A stretch of 64,000 bases of DNA, from assembly GCF_003634275.1 (NCBI RefSeq), contig NZ_RBWY01000002.1:186001-250000 (forward strand). The letters are read 5' to 3'. Position 1 is the first letter of the stretch, and each line of letters opens with the position of its first letter. The notes beneath the pieces are model-generated. The model was not told the origin of the DNA. It ran no database searches and saw only the letters and a list, made by a program, of their open reading frames with translations. A program made the position numbers and the translations under genes. Shown one piece after another: positions 51,074-61,835 of this stretch. This DNA comes from Orbus hercynius (GTDB lineage Bacteria > Pseudomonadota > Gammaproteobacteria > Enterobacterales > Orbaceae).

Positions 51074-52609
51074 TCAGGATAAATTATTTTCAGCTATAGA
51101 TTCTGATAGCTCTTTCAACTTTCTTGTTAAAGTATTACGGCCCCAACCGAGTAATTTTGCTGCTTCTTGTTTATGGCCACGGGTAAATTCTAGCGCAGTT
51201 TCAAGTAAAATTCGCTCAACGTGATAATTCACTTCAGATAAGATATTGTCTTTACCCGCTAATAGCGCAAATTTACTCCATTTTTTGAGTTGATTTTGCC
51301 ACTCCTCAGCGGAAATATTAGGCTGTGTTGCCAATCCATTAGTGTGGTTTCTTTCATCACTATGACGTATTTGTGTCTCGTCTATCAGTAGATCTGTCGG
51401 TAGATCTTGAGGTAAGATTTCTTTGCTTGACGACATGACGGTGAGCCAGCGGCAGATATTTTCTAATTGTCTGACATTTCCAGGCCAATTTAGTTGTGAC
51501 ATAATGTGTAGTGCATCTGGTGTTAAAATTTTCGGCTCAACACCGAGCTCTTTGGCGGTGGTTTGTAAGAAGTGCTGTGCTAAGGTTGGGATATCTGTTG
51601 CGCGTTCACGAAGTGGTGGTAATACAATTCTAATGACATTGAGGCGATGAAACAGATCTTCACGAAATAGCCCTTCTTTCACTCGATACTCTAAGTTTTG
51701 ATGTGTTGCGGCAATAATCCGCACATCGACTTTTACCGGAGAATAACCGCCGATGCGATAGAATTGACCATCTGCAAGTACCCTGAGTAAACGCGTCTGG
51801 ACATCTAATGGCATATCGCCAATTTCATCTAAAAATAGTGTACCACCATTGGCTTGTTCAAATCGTCCGTGGCGAATTTGTGTTGCGCCGGTAAAGGCAC
51901 CTTTTTCATGACCAAACAGTTCTGCCTCAATCAAATCTTTGGGAATTGCTGCCATATTTAAAGCAATAAAGGGGGCATGGGCTTTGGGGCTATGAGTATG
52001 TAAGGCTTGGGCAACTAGCTCTTTGCCGGTACCTGATTCACCATTGATTAAGACATTAATCGATGACTTGGATAATCGGCCGATAATACGAAATACTTCT
52101 TGCATTGCAGGGGCTTCACCAATAATACCAGTCGAAGTCGATTTATTTTCAATCTGTGATGAACCATTAATTTGGTTTTGAATGATTGCCCGTTCAACCA
52201 GTTGTATCATTTCATCGACATCAAATGGTTTAGGGATATAATCAAACGCCCCTTTTTGGTAAGCGTTAACTGCGGCATCAAGATCAGAATGCGCGGTCAT
52301 AATAATCACCGGTAAATTCGGATAATGTTCTTTAACCGATTTAAGTAGCGTCAGGCCATCTATTTCGGGCATTTTAATATCTGAGATAAGCACTGCTGGT
52401 TTTTGAATCGTGGTTTCAAGTGCATTAAGGGCACTGAGACCATTGTCAAAACAGCGACAGAGAAAACCCACTTGGGTTAAGGCTTTTTCGAGTACCCAAC
52501 GAATTGAATTATCATCATCGATTACCCAAACTTGTTTGTTGTTAATTGCGGTGCTGTTATCGCTGCAATTAATCGTGGGACTAATATTATGGATATGATA
52601 ATTCATCAT
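51074..52609 (-). CDS. glnG: Nitrogen regulator NtrC (GlnG)
   Basis: Sigma-54 activator of nitrogen-limitation genes. The 511-aa protein has a receiver domain (phosphorylated Asp77 in [23 protein letters not shown]), an AAA+ domain with Walker A GESGTGKE, the GAFTGA loop contacting sigma-54, and a Fis-type C-terminal helix-turn-helix ([19 protein letters not shown]). It carries about 24 extra N-terminal residues versus E. coli (469 aa). GGAG just upstream of the ATG at 52609 supports that start. Third gene of glnA-glnL-glnG, 9 bp after glnL. Confidence 0.97.
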   Translation of the reverse strand: MMNYHIHNISPTINCSDNSTAINNKQVWVIDDDNSIRWVLEKALTQVGFLCRCFDNGLSALNALETTIQKPAVLISDIKMPEIDGLTLLKSVKEHYPNLPVIIMTAHSDLDAAVNAYQKGAFDYIPKPFDVDEMIQLVERAIIQNQINGSSQIENKSTSTGIIGEAPAMQEVFRIIGRLSKSSINVLINGESGTGKELVAQALHTHSPKAHAPFIALNMAAIPKDLIEAELFGHEKGAFTGATQIRHGRFEQANGGTLFLDEIGDMPLDVQTRLLRVLADGQFYRIGGYSPVKVDVRIIAATHQNLEYRVKEGLFREDLFHRLNVIRIVLPPLRERATDIPTLAQHFLQTTAKELGVEPKILTPDALHIMSQLNWPGNVRQLENICRWLTVMSSSKEILPQDLPTDLLIDETQIRHSDERNHTNGLATQPNISAEEWQNQLKKWSKFALLAGKDNILSEVNYHVERILLETALEFTRGHKQEAAKLLGWGRNTLTRKLKELSESIAENNLS

Positions 52610-52618
52610 ATTGCTCCT

Positions 52619-53671
52619 TTACTGGCGAATCGGTAGATAAATAGAAAATATTGTATGCCCAGGCCAGCTGCTGAATTCAATTTTTCCATGATGTTGATCA
52701 ATGATATTGCGTGCAATAGATAGCCCTAATCCTGAACCGTTTTCATGACCACTGACCATTGGGTAAAAAATGGTATCTTGTAGATGCATTGGAACACCGG
52801 GGCCATTATCTTCAATATCAATTCTGGCGCATAAACGATAACGAGATCCTTGAATTGTAACTTGAAATGCGGTACGTGTTTTTATGATAATCATACCATC
52901 AGGCTGGTTATTTAGCGCCTGTAGGGCATTGCGGGTAATATTTAAGATAACTTGCTCGATTTGTTCGGGATCATGAAATAATTCTGGCAAACTGGGATCA
53001 TAATCGCGCATGATCGTGATATTGTCTGGTTTTTCAAATCTTAATAGAGCGTAAGTACGTTCAATAGATTGGTGAATATTGGCCATTTTTTGCTGTAAAA
53101 CATGTTGTGGGCCAAGTAATCTATCGACTAGATTTCTTAATCTGTCGGCTTGTTCAATGATTAAGCGGGTATAATCTTGTAATTCATTTTGTGGTAACTC
53201 TTTTGATAACAGTTGCGCGGCGCCACGTAAACCACCTAAGGGATTTTTAATTTCATGAGCTAGCCCGCGAACCAGTTCTCGAGCGGCTGTTTGCTGTGCT
53301 TGTTGTAACTGTTCTTGTGATAACTTTTTATGATTATTGAGTGGAGTCATTTCGATAATAATCGAATGATGATTAAACTGTTGTGCTGTTAAGGAAAGTA
53401 CATAAAGCTGAGTATTGACGACGATATTAACTTCGTTATCCGTAAAACCTTGCCCTTGTGCTAGTGCAATATTCATCAATGAAATATCTAATGAACAATA
53501 TTGAAGTAGCGATGGAAAATGGGCGCCATAAAGTTTTTTAGTGCTTTGGGCAAGTAACTGCTGAGCGGCCATATTCGCGTAAATAACATGAAGCTTATTA
53601 TCGAGTACTAAAATGTTGGTGAGTAATGAATTGAGAATGGCATCAGTTTCGGAAAATCGCTTTGTGACCAA
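52619..53671 (-). CDS. glnL: Nitrogen sensor kinase NtrB (GlnL)
   Basis: Cytosolic PAS-containing histidine kinase and phosphatase controlled by PII. The 350-aa product (349 in E. coli) has the phosphorylated His139 in [26 protein letters not shown] and an ATPase domain with [17 protein letters not shown] and [11 protein letters not shown]. The start codon is TTG at 53671, with a strong GGGAGG 7 bases upstream. It follows glnA after an 87-bp gap holding a large palindrome. Confidence 0.97.
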   Translation of the reverse strand: MVTKRFSETDAILNSLLTNILVLDNKLHVIYANMAAQQLLAQSTKKLYGAHFPSLLQYCSLDISLMNIALAQGQGFTDNEVNIVVNTQLYVLSLTAQQFNHHSIIIEMTPLNNHKKLSQEQLQQAQQTAARELVRGLAHEIKNPLGGLRGAAQLLSKELPQNELQDYTRLIIEQADRLRNLVDRLLGPQHVLQQKMANIHQSIERTYALLRFEKPDNITIMRDYDPSLPELFHDPEQIEQVILNITRNALQALNNQPDGMIIIKTRTAFQVTIQGSRYRLCARIDIEDNGPGVPMHLQDTIFYPMVSGHENGSGLGLSIARNIIDQHHGKIEFSSWPGHTIFSIYLPIRQ

Positions 53672-53706
53672 AATTTGCCTCCCTAGAAAAGTTATCTATA
53701 TTCGCT

Positions 53707-53753
53707 ATTGTTAATAGACTTACTATTTTAATAATAGTAAGTCTATTAACAAT
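53707..53753. repeat. Perfect 21-bp inverted repeat between glnA and glnL
   Basis: The left arm 53707-53727 is the exact reverse complement of the right arm 53733-53753, with a 5-base loop (TTAAT). The arm core is GTTAATAGACTTACTATT (53710-53727). It is AT-rich, starts 5 bases after the glnA stop and has no T-run, so it is more likely an RNA stability or partial termination element than a full terminator. Confidence 0.85.
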
Positions 53754-53758
53754 GCGCG

Positions 53759-55168
53759 TTACAGACTGTAATAAAGTTCAAACTCAACCGGATGTGGCGT
53801 CATACGGACACGATCAACTTCTTCGGTTTTTAATGCGATATAGGCATCAATCGTATCATCAGTGAAGACATTTCCGCGAGTTAAGAATTCACGATCTTTA
53901 TTCAGTGCTTCAAGTGCTTCTTCTAATGAGCCTGCAACTTGTGGAATTAACTTAGACTCTTCTGGTGGTAGGTCATATAAGTTTTTATCCATTGCATCGC
54001 CCGGATGGATTTTGTTAATAATGCCGTCAAGGCCAGCCATTAACTGTGCTGCAAATGATAAGTATGGGTTACTTGTTGGATCAGGGAAACGTACTTCGAT
54101 ACGACGAGCTTTCGGGCTGCTCACAACTGGAATACGAATTGATGCAGAGCGGTTACGTGCTGAGTAAGCAAGCATAACAGGTGCTTCATAACCAGGTACT
54201 AAACGTTTATAAGAGTTGGTTGTTGCATTTGAAAATGCATTAATCGCTTTAGCATGTTTGATGATACCGCCGATATAAAATAGCGCCATTTCTGATAAAC
54301 CAGCATATTTATCTCCCGCAAAAAGGTTCACACCATCTTTAGCTAAAGATTGATGGCAGTGCATACCAGAGCCGTTATCGCCAAACATTGGTTTTGGCAT
54401 AAAGGTTGCTGTTTTTCCATAAGCGTGTGCTACGTTTTGTACTACATATTTGTAAATTTGTACTTCATCTGCTTTTTTGGTTAATGTATTAAAGCGGCAA
54501 GCAATTTCATTTTGTCCCGCTGTTGCAACTTCATGGTGATGCGCTTCAACAACAAGTCCTAATTGTTCCATGATTAAACACATAGCAGAGCGGATATCTT
54601 GTGATGAGTCGACTGGGGGCAGTGGGAAATAGCCACCTTTTACACCAGGACGATGGCCTTTATTGCCTTCATCATATTTAGTACCAGTATTCCACGCGGC
54701 TTCGATATCATCGATATGCACGAAGCTGCCAGACATTGGCGTACCAAAACGGACATCATCAAATAAGAAAAATTCTGGTTCTGGCCCAACAATCACCGTA
54801 TCAGCAATACCTGATGCTTTTAAAAACTCTTCCGCCTTTTTAGCAATTGAACGTGGGTCGCGATCATAACCTTGTAGCGTTGCTGGCTCTAAAATATCAC
54901 AACGCAGATTAACCGTTGCATCTTCAAAGAACGGATCGATAACCGCACTGTCTAAGTCAGGCATTAGCACCATATCGGATTCATTAATCCCTTTCCATCC
55001 TGCAATTGAAGAACCATCGAACATTTTACCATCTTCAAAGAAATCAGCATCAATTTGGCTTACAGGAATGGTAATGTGATGCTCTTTACCTTTAGTATCA
55101 GTAAAGCGCAAATCAACAAATTTGGCATCGTTTTCTTTAATCATTGTTAAAACTTTTTCTATAGACAT
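53759..55168 (-). CDS. glnA: Glutamine synthetase (GSI-beta)
   Basis: Assimilates ammonia by ATP-dependent amidation of glutamate. The 469-aa product equals E. coli GlnA. Signatures: [36 protein letters not shown], the ammonia-site [39 protein letters not shown], and the adenylylation tyrosine (Tyr398 counting Met) in [10 protein letters not shown]. First gene of glnALG with a sigma-54 promoter and NtrC sites upstream. The start is at 55168 after GGAG. Confidence 0.99.
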   Translation of the reverse strand: MSIEKVLTMIKENDAKFVDLRFTDTKGKEHHITIPVSQIDADFFEDGKMFDGSSIAGWKGINESDMVLMPDLDSAVIDPFFEDATVNLRCDILEPATLQGYDRDPRSIAKKAEEFLKASGIADTVIVGPEPEFFLFDDVRFGTPMSGSFVHIDDIEAAWNTGTKYDEGNKGHRPGVKGGYFPLPPVDSSQDIRSAMCLIMEQLGLVVEAHHHEVATAGQNEIACRFNTLTKKADEVQIYKYVVQNVAHAYGKTATFMPKPMFGDNGSGMHCHQSLAKDGVNLFAGDKYAGLSEMALFYIGGIIKHAKAINAFSNATTNSYKRLVPGYEAPVMLAYSARNRSASIRIPVVSSPKARRIEVRFPDPTSNPYLSFAAQLMAGLDGIINKIHPGDAMDKNLYDLPPEESKLIPQVAGSLEEALEALNKDREFLTRGNVFTDDTIDAYIALKTEEVDRVRMTPHPVEFELYYSL

Positions 55169-55235
55169 ATCGGTTCTCCATAATTAGGATGAAATATAAA
55201 CAATATATTGAAATAATTTCCAGTAAATGAAGATA

Positions 55236-55251
55236 AGCAAAAACAATGCCA
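55236..55251 (-). promoter_or_regulatory. Sigma-54 promoter of glnA
   Basis: On the minus strand TGGCATTGTTTTTGCT matches the -24/-12 consensus TGGCAC-N5-TTGCW: GG and GC are separated by the required 10 bases, with a single mismatch (T for C). The start site would be near 55226, giving a leader of about 58 bases before glnA. Confidence 0.75.
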
Positions 55252-55365
55252 ACATTTCAAGTAATGTGAAAATAAAAAATAAAGCATATATTTCAAAATA
55301 CTATATTTTTTAATTGAGAATTATAAGGTCAATAACTCAAACTACAATTAGGATTTTATTGCTCA

Positions 55366-55401
55366 TGCACCAATTTGGAATTAATGCACTAAATTAATGC
55401 A
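55366..55401. promoter_or_regulatory. Two NtrC-like enhancer sites of glnA
   Basis: TGCACCAATTTGGAATT (55366-55382) and TGCACTAAATTAATGCA (55385-55401) resemble the NtrC operator TGCACC-N5-GGTGCA; the second has both TGCA ends. They lie about 140-175 bases upstream of the predicted start, similar to the E. coli glnA enhancer, and require DNA looping to sigma-54 polymerase. Confidence 0.6.
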
Positions 55402-55609
55402 ATTGTACGCTGCTTTGGTTCGAAATGATATCATCTGTTACGATTTTTGTTGTCTTAGATATAAAATTTGAAGAAGTTAGTGATCATTCGCTAGCGTAAA
55501 TTAGTCAAAATGTCTGCCTTTTTGATTCAAGACTATATTTCGGTCAACAATATCGTTATAATCACCATTTAATTTTAAGACATCAACCAACACAGGTAAT
55601 TGTATTAAT

Positions 55610-56050
55610 ATGGACTACATGATTAGCGAAATAATCCCTTTTATAAAAAATCACCCAATTTTGACATTGGCGTGGATTGCACTTTTTGTGGCGATTATTT
55701 ATCTTACGGTTAAAAGTAAATTAACTAAAGTTAAAACGATTACAAATGCACAAGCGATTCATATGATGAATAAGCAAGAGGCTGTCATTGTTGATCTTCG
55801 TTCTGCTGATCACTTCAAGAAAGGGCATATTACAGAAGCATTGAATATTTTGCCTATTGATATTAAAAACGGTAGTATAAAGCTAATTGAAAAGTATAAA
55901 ACCTCGCCGGTTATCCTTGTTGATGATAATGGAATGCTCGCTAATGCATCAGGTGATATTCTGTCTAAGCATGGATTTGAGCAAGTTTTTGCATTAAAAG
56001 ATGGTATTTCTGGTTGGAATGGTGAGAATTTGCCATTAGTAAAAAAATAG
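55610..56050 (+). CDS. yibN: Membrane-anchored rhodanese-like protein YibN
   Basis: A 146-aa protein with one N-terminal membrane helix (residues about 16-33, LTLAWIALFVAIIYLTV) and a cytosolic rhodanese-like domain (AVIVDLRSADHFKKGHI, HGFEQVFALKDGISGWNGENLPLV). The protein contains no cysteine; the active-site loop reads VDDNGMLANASG, so sulfur transfer is not expected and it may be a structural or partner-binding protein. E. coli YibN has recently been linked to membrane protein insertion. Upstream of secB as in E. coli, but grxC is missing in between. Confidence 0.9.
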   Translation: MDYMISEIIPFIKNHPILTLAWIALFVAIIYLTVKSKLTKVKTITNAQAIHMMNKQEAVIVDLRSADHFKKGHITEALNILPIDIKNGSIKLIEKYKTSPVILVDDNGMLANASGDILSKHGFEQVFALKDGISGWNGENLPLVKK

Positions 56051-56074
56051 GATAAATAAAGTAGGAAAGTAACT

Positions 56075-56572
56075 ATGACAGAACAAAGTAATGCACAACA
56101 ATCACACAGTTTTTCGATTCAACGTCTTTATATTAAAGATGTTTCATTTGAAACACCTAACGTACCACATATTTTTCAAAAGGAGTGGAAACCTGACGTT
56201 AATCTTGAAATAAATACTTCATCTCAGTTAATTACTGATGAAATTTATGAGGTTTCACTACGTCTGACCTTGACAACAAAATCTAACGATGAGATTGCTT
56301 ACATTTGTGAAGTCACGCAGGCCGGTATTTTCTCAATGGTGGGTTTTTCGGGTAATCAGCTGCAGCATTGTCTTGGTGCATTTTGCCCAAATATTTTATT
56401 CCCATATGCGCGTGAAGCCATTTCTAGTTTAGTGAATAAAGGGACTTTCCAAACAGTGAATTTAGAGCCAGTTAATTTTGATGCGCTATTTATGAACTAC
56501 GTCCAACAACAAAATAATGCTAATCACACAGCTGACAGTCAACAAGCCAATAACGGTGAGCATTTACAATAA
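56075..56572 (+). CDS. secB: Protein-export chaperone SecB
   Basis: Tetrameric chaperone that keeps preproteins unfolded and hands them to SecA. The 165 aa (155 in E. coli) show [28 protein letters not shown] at the N-terminus and [44 protein letters not shown] typical of the family. The tail ([22 protein letters not shown]) is polar and longer than in E. coli. It lies 24 bp after yibN. Confidence 0.97.
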   Translation: MTEQSNAQQSHSFSIQRLYIKDVSFETPNVPHIFQKEWKPDVNLEINTSSQLITDEIYEVSLRLTLTTKSNDEIAYICEVTQAGIFSMVGFSGNQLQHCLGAFCPNILFPYAREAISSLVNKGTFQTVNLEPVNFDALFMNYVQQQNNANHTADSQQANNGEHLQ

Positions 56573-56593
56573 TTCATTTTTTAGCAGGTGAAT

Positions 56594-57628
56594 ATGGATC
56601 TTCAAACGCATTCTACAATCACCGTCATTGGTGCAGGTTCTTATGGCACGGCGCTGGCTATTTTGCTTGCTCGTAATGGTCATCAGACCATTTTATGGGG
56701 GCATGATGCTAATGAAATGAATGCGCTTGATCAAGATCGGCAAAACCGTAAATTTTTACCTGATATTTCATTCCCTAACAACCTTTTGATCGAAAAAACA
56801 CTATCAACAGCAGTGATGGCATCACATATTTTATTAATTGTTGTGCCGAGTCATGCTTTTGGTGACGTATTAGCTAAAATTAAACCCTTTTTACAACCCG
56901 AATCGAAAATTGTTTGGGCGACCAAGGGGCTTGAAATGAATTCGGGACGTTTGCTACAAGAAGTGGCTAAAGATATTTTGGGAACGCAGATTCCTCTTGC
57001 CGTGATTTCAGGCCCCACTTTTGCAAAAGAAGTGGCGCAAGGCTTACCAACGGCTGTGACTGTTGCTTCAACCAACGATGCATTTCTTACTGAGTTACAA
57101 ATATTGTTCCATTGCGGTAAGAGTTTTCGAGTATATAGCAGCAAAGATTTCGTCGGCGTGCAGCTCGGTGGCGCTGTAAAAAACGTGATCGCAATTGGTG
57201 CTGGGTTATCTGATGGTTTGGGATTTGGGGCGAATGCTCGCACCGCCTTGATTACGCGAGGACTAGCTGAAATGATGCGTTTAGGTGCGGCGCTAGGTGC
57301 AGACCCAGTTACATTTATGGGTATGGCCGGCCTTGGTGATCTGGTGCTAACTTGTACCGATAATCAGTCGCGAAATCGCCGTTTCGGGATTTTGCTTGGT
57401 CAGAACAAAACGATAGATGAAGCAAAAACTGCCATTGGTCAGGTAGTTGAAGGCTGTCAAAATACCAAAGAAGTTTGGTTACTTGCACAACAGCATCATG
57501 TTGATATGCCGATTACTGAGCAAATCTACCAAATTCTTTATTGTAATAAAGATCCAAAAGAAGCAGCCAAAGCTTTGCTTGGGCGTACGCAAAAAGAAGA
57601 ATTGAAAAGTCACGATACGAAAAAATAG
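56594..57628 (+). CDS. gpsA: Glycerol-3-phosphate dehydrogenase [NAD(P)+]
   Basis: Makes sn-glycerol 3-phosphate for phospholipids. [18 protein letters not shown] binds NAD(P)H; the catalytic lysine is in [33 protein letters not shown] follows. I place the start at the ATG 56594 (344 aa), 5 bases after AGG; a GTG at 56588 would touch that site. It follows secB by 21 bp and precedes cysE, the conserved yibN-secB-gpsA-cysE operon order. Confidence 0.96.
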   Translation: MDLQTHSTITVIGAGSYGTALAILLARNGHQTILWGHDANEMNALDQDRQNRKFLPDISFPNNLLIEKTLSTAVMASHILLIVVPSHAFGDVLAKIKPFLQPESKIVWATKGLEMNSGRLLQEVAKDILGTQIPLAVISGPTFAKEVAQGLPTAVTVASTNDAFLTELQILFHCGKSFRVYSSKDFVGVQLGGAVKNVIAIGAGLSDGLGFGANARTALITRGLAEMMRLGAALGADPVTFMGMAGLGDLVLTCTDNQSRNRRFGILLGQNKTIDEAKTAIGQVVEGCQNTKEVWLLAQQHHVDMPITEQIYQILYCNKDPKEAAKALLGRTQKEELKSHDTKK

Positions 57629-57665
57629 CATATTGTTATACGCCAGATAACAGAGGTATTGGTTT

Positions 57666-58460
57666 GTGGATAAGGTAAAAAAAATGGTTATGCCTGACGC
57701 ACTTTGGCAAACGATTCGTGAAGAAGCTCAGCAGTTAGTCGAGAGCGAACCAATGCTAGCTAGTTACTTCCATGCCACATTACTCAATCATGATAATATT
57801 GGTAGCGCAATTAGCTATATCTTGGCCAATAAGCTAGCTAATGATGTGATGCCTGCGATTGATATTCGCGAGGTGATTAGGCAAGCTTATCTGGCTGAAC
57901 CCTCGATTTTACACGCAAGTGTTACTGATATAATTGCCGTGTATCTGCGTGATCCAGCCACCAATTATTATTCAACCCCGTTACTTTATTATAAAGGCTT
58001 TTTAGCGTTACAAGCTTATCGCATTGCTCACTGGCTGTGGCATCAAAATCGACGAGCGTTAGCGATATTTTTGCAAAGCCAAATTGCCATCGTATTTGGT
58101 GTTGATATTCATCCTGCTGCTAAGATCGGCTGTGGCGTGATGTTTGATCACGCTACAGGCATTGTTATTGGTGAAACGGTTGTTATTGAAAACGATGTCT
58201 CGATTTTACAATCTGTCACACTAGGCGGAACTGGCAAAGAGAATGGCGATCGTCATCCGAAGATACGTGAAGGTGTGATGATTGGTGCTAATGCGACAAT
58301 TTTGGGTAATATTGAAATAGGGCGAGGGGCTAAAATTGGTGCAGGCTCTGTGGTTTTAAGTCCCGTACCGGCTCATACTACCGTGGCAGGTGTTCCCGCT
58401 AAAGAAGTTGGTTGTCCTGATTGTGATAAGCCGGCCTTAAATATGGACCAAGATATTTAG
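57666..58460 (+). CDS. cysE: Serine acetyltransferase
   Basis: Forms O-acetylserine for cysteine synthesis. The 264-aa protein (273 in E. coli) has an N-terminal helical domain (SEPMLASYFHATLLNHDNIGSAISYILANKLAN) and a left-handed beta-helix with the hexapeptide repeats, including the catalytic FDHATGIVIGETVVIENDVSILQSVTLGGTGKENGDRHPKI. The C-terminus is shorter and does not end in the usual isoleucine-tailed CysK-binding segment but in DQDI. Start GTG 57666 has GAGG upstream; ATG 57684 is possible. Confidence 0.95.
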   Translation: MDKVKKMVMPDALWQTIREEAQQLVESEPMLASYFHATLLNHDNIGSAISYILANKLANDVMPAIDIREVIRQAYLAEPSILHASVTDIIAVYLRDPATNYYSTPLLYYKGFLALQAYRIAHWLWHQNRRALAIFLQSQIAIVFGVDIHPAAKIGCGVMFDHATGIVIGETVVIENDVSILQSVTLGGTGKENGDRHPKIREGVMIGANATILGNIEIGRGAKIGAGSVVLSPVPAHTTVAGVPAKEVGCPDCDKPALNMDQDI

Positions 58461-58472
58461 AATAGATCGTTT

Positions 58473-58498
58473 AGGCACCTATTGTATGAGTGCCTTTA
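58473..58498 (+). terminator. Possible cysE terminator
   Basis: AGGCAC (58473-58478) and GTGCCT (58490-58495) form a 6-bp stem, followed only by TTAAG, so the T-run is weak. Confidence 0.45.
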
Positions 58499-58521
58499 AG
58501 ATGTCTGCTGTATTGATTGTG

Positions 58522-59346
58522 CTATGACTTTTTAATATTGACATCCATTGTTGGGTAGGGAATGTTAATCTGACTGCTATCAAGATCCACTTTAATATTT
58601 TCAAGTAGTACGGTTCTTACCGATGAGTAATCTTCATTGGTTGCCCAAACATATACCACGAAATTGATTGATGAGCCACCAAGTTCGTTAAAACGTATTG
58701 TTATACCAAGATCTTTTAGAATTTTTGGTGTTTTCTCGACTGAATTTTGCAATATGCTGTAGACTTGTTTAATATCTGCGCTATAGTCGACGCCAATATT
58801 GAGATCAATTCTGCGGTTAGGTTGGCGGGTATAGTTAATGATATTGGTGCCAAGTACTTGGCTATTTGGTATCGTAACAGTTTCACCTGTTGGGGTGATA
58901 ATCGTTGTTGAAAATATTTGGATGGCATCTACCGTACCTTGAATACTGCTGATGACGACCAACTCGCCAACTTTAAACGGTCGGAAAAGTATCAGCAACA
59001 CGCCTGCTGCAAAATTAGATAGCGAGCCTTGTAATGCTAAGCCAATTGCTAAACCTGCCGCACCAATAATTGCAACAATTGAAGTGGTTTGAACACCTAA
59101 TTGTCCAAGAACCGCAACTACTGTAAAGCCCATAATGGTGTAGCGAGCGGAGGAAGAGGTAAATTTTACAATAGTGGTTTCAACATCTCTGTTTAACAGA
59201 ATTTTACGGAGTTGTTTACTTACAAAAGATGCGATAAACCGGCCGAGTAAAAAGATTAGTATTGCAAATCCAATATGGAAGAGATATTCCAGCACGACAC
59301 TGTCGTATTTTTCAATAAATTGAGCCAGTTTTTCAAAAACATTCAT
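58522..59346 (-). CDS. mscS: Small-conductance mechanosensitive channel MscS
   Basis: Releases solutes during hypo-osmotic shock. The 274-aa protein has three membrane helices, the pore helix with AIIGAAGLAIGLALQGSLSNFAAGVLLILFRPF (glycine-alanine packing of TM3) and the cytosolic beta and cage domains (ELGGSSINFVVYVWA). It is close to E. coli MscS (286 aa) and not to the large MscK types. Single gene, between cysE (convergent) and slmA. Confidence 0.95.
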   Translation of the reverse strand: MNVFEKLAQFIEKYDSVVLEYLFHIGFAILIFLLGRFIASFVSKQLRKILLNRDVETTIVKFTSSSARYTIMGFTVVAVLGQLGVQTTSIVAIIGAAGLAIGLALQGSLSNFAAGVLLILFRPFKVGELVVISSIQGTVDAIQIFSTTIITPTGETVTIPNSQVLGTNIINYTRQPNRRIDLNIGVDYSADIKQVYSILQNSVEKTPKILKDLGITIRFNELGGSSINFVVYVWATNEDYSSVRTVLLENIKVDLDSSQINIPYPTMDVNIKKS

Positions 59347-59452
59347 TGCAAATCACCTTATACCTGTTACAGATAAAATTGGCTACGAGACTGACAATTT
59401 AACTGCATTTGCGTATTTCGTAGCATAATTGTGTAAAATCTAATATTGCTAA

Positions 59453-60040
59453 CTAAACTAACTGTTTTTCGATTAATGACCAGCGCGATTCAAAGTCAGA
59501 AGTGGGTGAATACTTGAAACCTGAACGGACATAGCGTGCTATCATTCCTTCACAAAAAGCGAGTATTTGGCTTGCTAGAATTCGTTCATCTGTCATGTAT
59601 GCAATGCCAGCTCGTAATTTTCTTTCACGTAATACCTGTTTTATTTGTGTTTCAATGCGCTCAAAAAGTTGACTAACTCTATCTTGCAGTACTTCTGGCT
59701 CAAACATTAACGCATGGCTAGTCATAATGCGCGTTAAGCCAGGGTTTTTTTCCGCAAAGCCAAGAATGAGGGCGGTGATTAAACGCAGCCGCATTTCGGT
59801 ATCTTTTTCATCTTGTAAAATAAGATTAATCCGCGAAAGTAAATTATCTTCAATAAAGATAATAAGGCTTTCAAACATCTTGGTTTTACTGGCAAAGTGC
59901 CGATATAGCGCCGCTTCAGAAACACCAACTGTTGCCGCTAGCTTTGCCGTTGTAATGCGCTGTGAGCCTTCATTTGATTCAAGCATTGTAGCTAATGCTT
60001 GTAAAATATCTTCTTTGCGATTTCTTCGTTTCGTTGTCAC
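59453..60040 (-). CDS. slmA: Nucleoid occlusion factor SlmA
   Basis: TetR-family protein that binds specific chromosomal sites and blocks FtsZ assembly over the nucleoid. The 195 aa (198 in E. coli) contain the helix-turn-helix ([32 protein letters not shown]) and the conserved C-terminus [30 protein letters not shown]. It starts 2 bases after the dut stop, the conserved coaBC-dut-slmA operon. Confidence 0.97.
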   Translation of the reverse strand: MTTKRRNRKEDILQALATMLESNEGSQRITTAKLAATVGVSEAALYRHFASKTKMFESLIIFIEDNLLSRINLILQDEKDTEMRLRLITALILGFAEKNPGLTRIMTSHALMFEPEVLQDRVSQLFERIETQIKQVLRERKLRAGIAYMTDERILASQILAFCEGMIARYVRSGFKYSPTSDFESRWSLIEKQLV

Positions 60041-60042
60041 GG

Positions 60043-60501
60043 TTATTTTTTACCTGAATGACCAAAGCCGCCTTCACCACGAGATGACTCATCAAATTTA
60101 TCAACAATATTAAATTCAGCTTGAATAACCGGCACAATAATTAGTTGTGCAATACGATCACCGGGTTCTATTGTGAATGGGATCTGGCTGCGATTCCATA
60201 CGGGAACAAATAGTTGCCCCTGGTAATCTGAATCAATAAGGCCCACTAAGTTACCGAGTACAATACCATTTTTTGAGCCTAATCCAGATCGAGGTAGAAC
60301 AAGGGCCGCTAAGTTAGGATCAGCAATAAACATGGCAAGGCCAGTTGGTGTTAAAACAGTTTCACCCGGTTTGATTTCTGTTTTTGTATCAAACATCGCA
60401 CGTAAATCAATACCTGCTGATCCTTCAGTTGCATAAGTAGGTAGCGGAAACTCGTTACCAAGTCGTGTGTCTAAGATTTTGATATCAATTGTCTTTTTCA
60501 T
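60043..60501 (-). CDS. dut: dUTP diphosphatase
   Basis: Hydrolyses dUTP to dUMP, keeping uracil out of DNA. The 152-aa trimer-forming protein (151 in E. coli) shows the five motifs: [42 protein letters not shown] and the C-terminal [10 protein letters not shown]. It overlaps the end of coaBC by 17 bases and is coupled to it. Confidence 0.98.
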   Translation of the reverse strand: MKKTIDIKILDTRLGNEFPLPTYATEGSAGIDLRAMFDTKTEIKPGETVLTPTGLAMFIADPNLAALVLPRSGLGSKNGIVLGNLVGLIDSDYQGQLFVPVWNRSQIPFTIEPGDRIAQLIIVPVIQAEFNIVDKFDESSRGEGGFGHSGKK

Positions 60502-61711
60502 TATTATACTCGTTGTAGTGTTTAATGATTTCAGTGACTAGCTGAGTGGCTAGCTGATTTTTATTCGTTAATGGTAATGCTAATTTGCCTGACTGCCAAT
60601 AGAGGGTTAGGGCATTATTGTCAGCATTAAAACCTTGTTCTTTCGATGAGACATCATTGGCACAGATCATATCCAAATTTTTGCTCACCAGTTTTTTTAA
60701 TGCGTAGGCTTCGATATTGTTTGTTTCAGCGGCAAACCCAACCACAAAAGGTCGATGTTGCTGCATAGCTGCGATATCGGCAACAATATCTGAATTTTTA
60801 ACTAGCGTCAGAGTTAATTCATCACTATCCGACTGCTTTTTCATTTTTTCAGGCGCAATCACTTTGGCACGGTAATCGGCAACTGCGGCACAGGCGATAA
60901 AGATATTAGCGTTTTGTGCATATTGTAAGGCTGTTTGGTGCATCTGTGCCGCGCTAGTGACTGACTCTCGCTGCACGCCTTCTGGCGTTGTAAGGTTAAC
61001 TGGACCACTGATTAAGGTGACATTTGCGCCGAGTTTTGCCGCTGCTTGTGCAATTGCAAATCCCATTTTACCTGAGCTATGATTAGTAATATAACGCACT
61101 GGATCGAGTGCTTCTTGCGTTGGGCCTGCTGTAATGACAATATTAAGATGAGCCAGTTCAGGTTTTATAGCAAAATATTTAGCGACATATTGTGCCAGCA
61201 TATGCGGTTCAAGCATTCTACCTGGCCCAATATCGCCACAAGCTTGTTCACCTTGATCGGGTCCCCATATCTGCACACCGCGGTTTTTCAGGCGCTCAAG
61301 ATTATGCTGAGTAGCCTGTGCTTGATACATTTGTTGATTCATCGCTGGCGCAATCGCAATTGGTGCGGTTGTTGCCAGACACAGTGTTGTTAATAGATCA
61401 TCGGCAATGCCATGAGCCAGTTTAGCAATGATGTTTGCCGTACTGGGCGCAATGAGTATTAAATCAGCCCATTTTGCTAATTCAATGTGCCCCATCGATA
61501 ATTCAGCTGATGAATCGAAAAGATCGTAAGAGACTTTATGGCCAGATACAGCTTGTAATGATAATTCGGACACAAAATGCTTAGCTGAATCGGTCATTAC
61601 GACATGGACTTGTGCACCCATTTTCTTGAGCTGGCGGACTAATTCCGGGCATTTATAGGCTGCGATGCCACCTGAGATGCCAACTAAGATATGTTTATTG
61701 GTTAAATTCAT
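60485..61711 (-). CDS. coaBC: Bifunctional CoaBC (phosphopantothenoylcysteine synthetase/decarboxylase)
   Basis: Carries out two steps of coenzyme A synthesis. The N-terminal CoaC flavoprotein domain ([54 protein letters not shown]) occupies about residues 1-190. The CoaB domain follows ([55 protein letters not shown]). 408 aa compared with 406 in E. coli. Confidence 0.97.
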   Translation of the reverse strand: MNLTNKHILVGISGGIAAYKCPELVRQLKKMGAQVHVVMTDSAKHFVSELSLQAVSGHKVSYDLFDSSAELSMGHIELAKWADLILIAPSTANIIAKLAHGIADDLLTTLCLATTAPIAIAPAMNQQMYQAQATQHNLERLKNRGVQIWGPDQGEQACGDIGPGRMLEPHMLAQYVAKYFAIKPELAHLNIVITAGPTQEALDPVRYITNHSSGKMGFAIAQAAAKLGANVTLISGPVNLTTPEGVQRESVTSAAQMHQTALQYAQNANIFIACAAVADYRAKVIAPEKMKKQSDSDELTLTLVKNSDIVADIAAMQQHRPFVVGFAAETNNIEAYALKKLVSKNLDMICANDVSSKEQGFNADNNALTLYWQSGKLALPLTNKNQLATQLVTEIIKHYNEYNNEKDN

Positions 61712-61835
61712 GGTTGTCTACTTGTCTTGTATCATGAAAGATTGCGATATTTTAACATGAATTATATTCTATATTAACCAAATACTGTCTTAAATCGGCA
61801 TCATATCAAGGCATTACTTTCGGTTTTCGCCAATA

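Larger units (their letters stand above)
55169..55609. other. Divergent glnA/yibN regulatory region
   Basis: 441 AT-rich bases holding the glnA sigma-54 promoter and two NtrC-like enhancer sites (listed separately), then the yibN promoter on the right. No additional gene was recognised. Confidence 0.6.
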
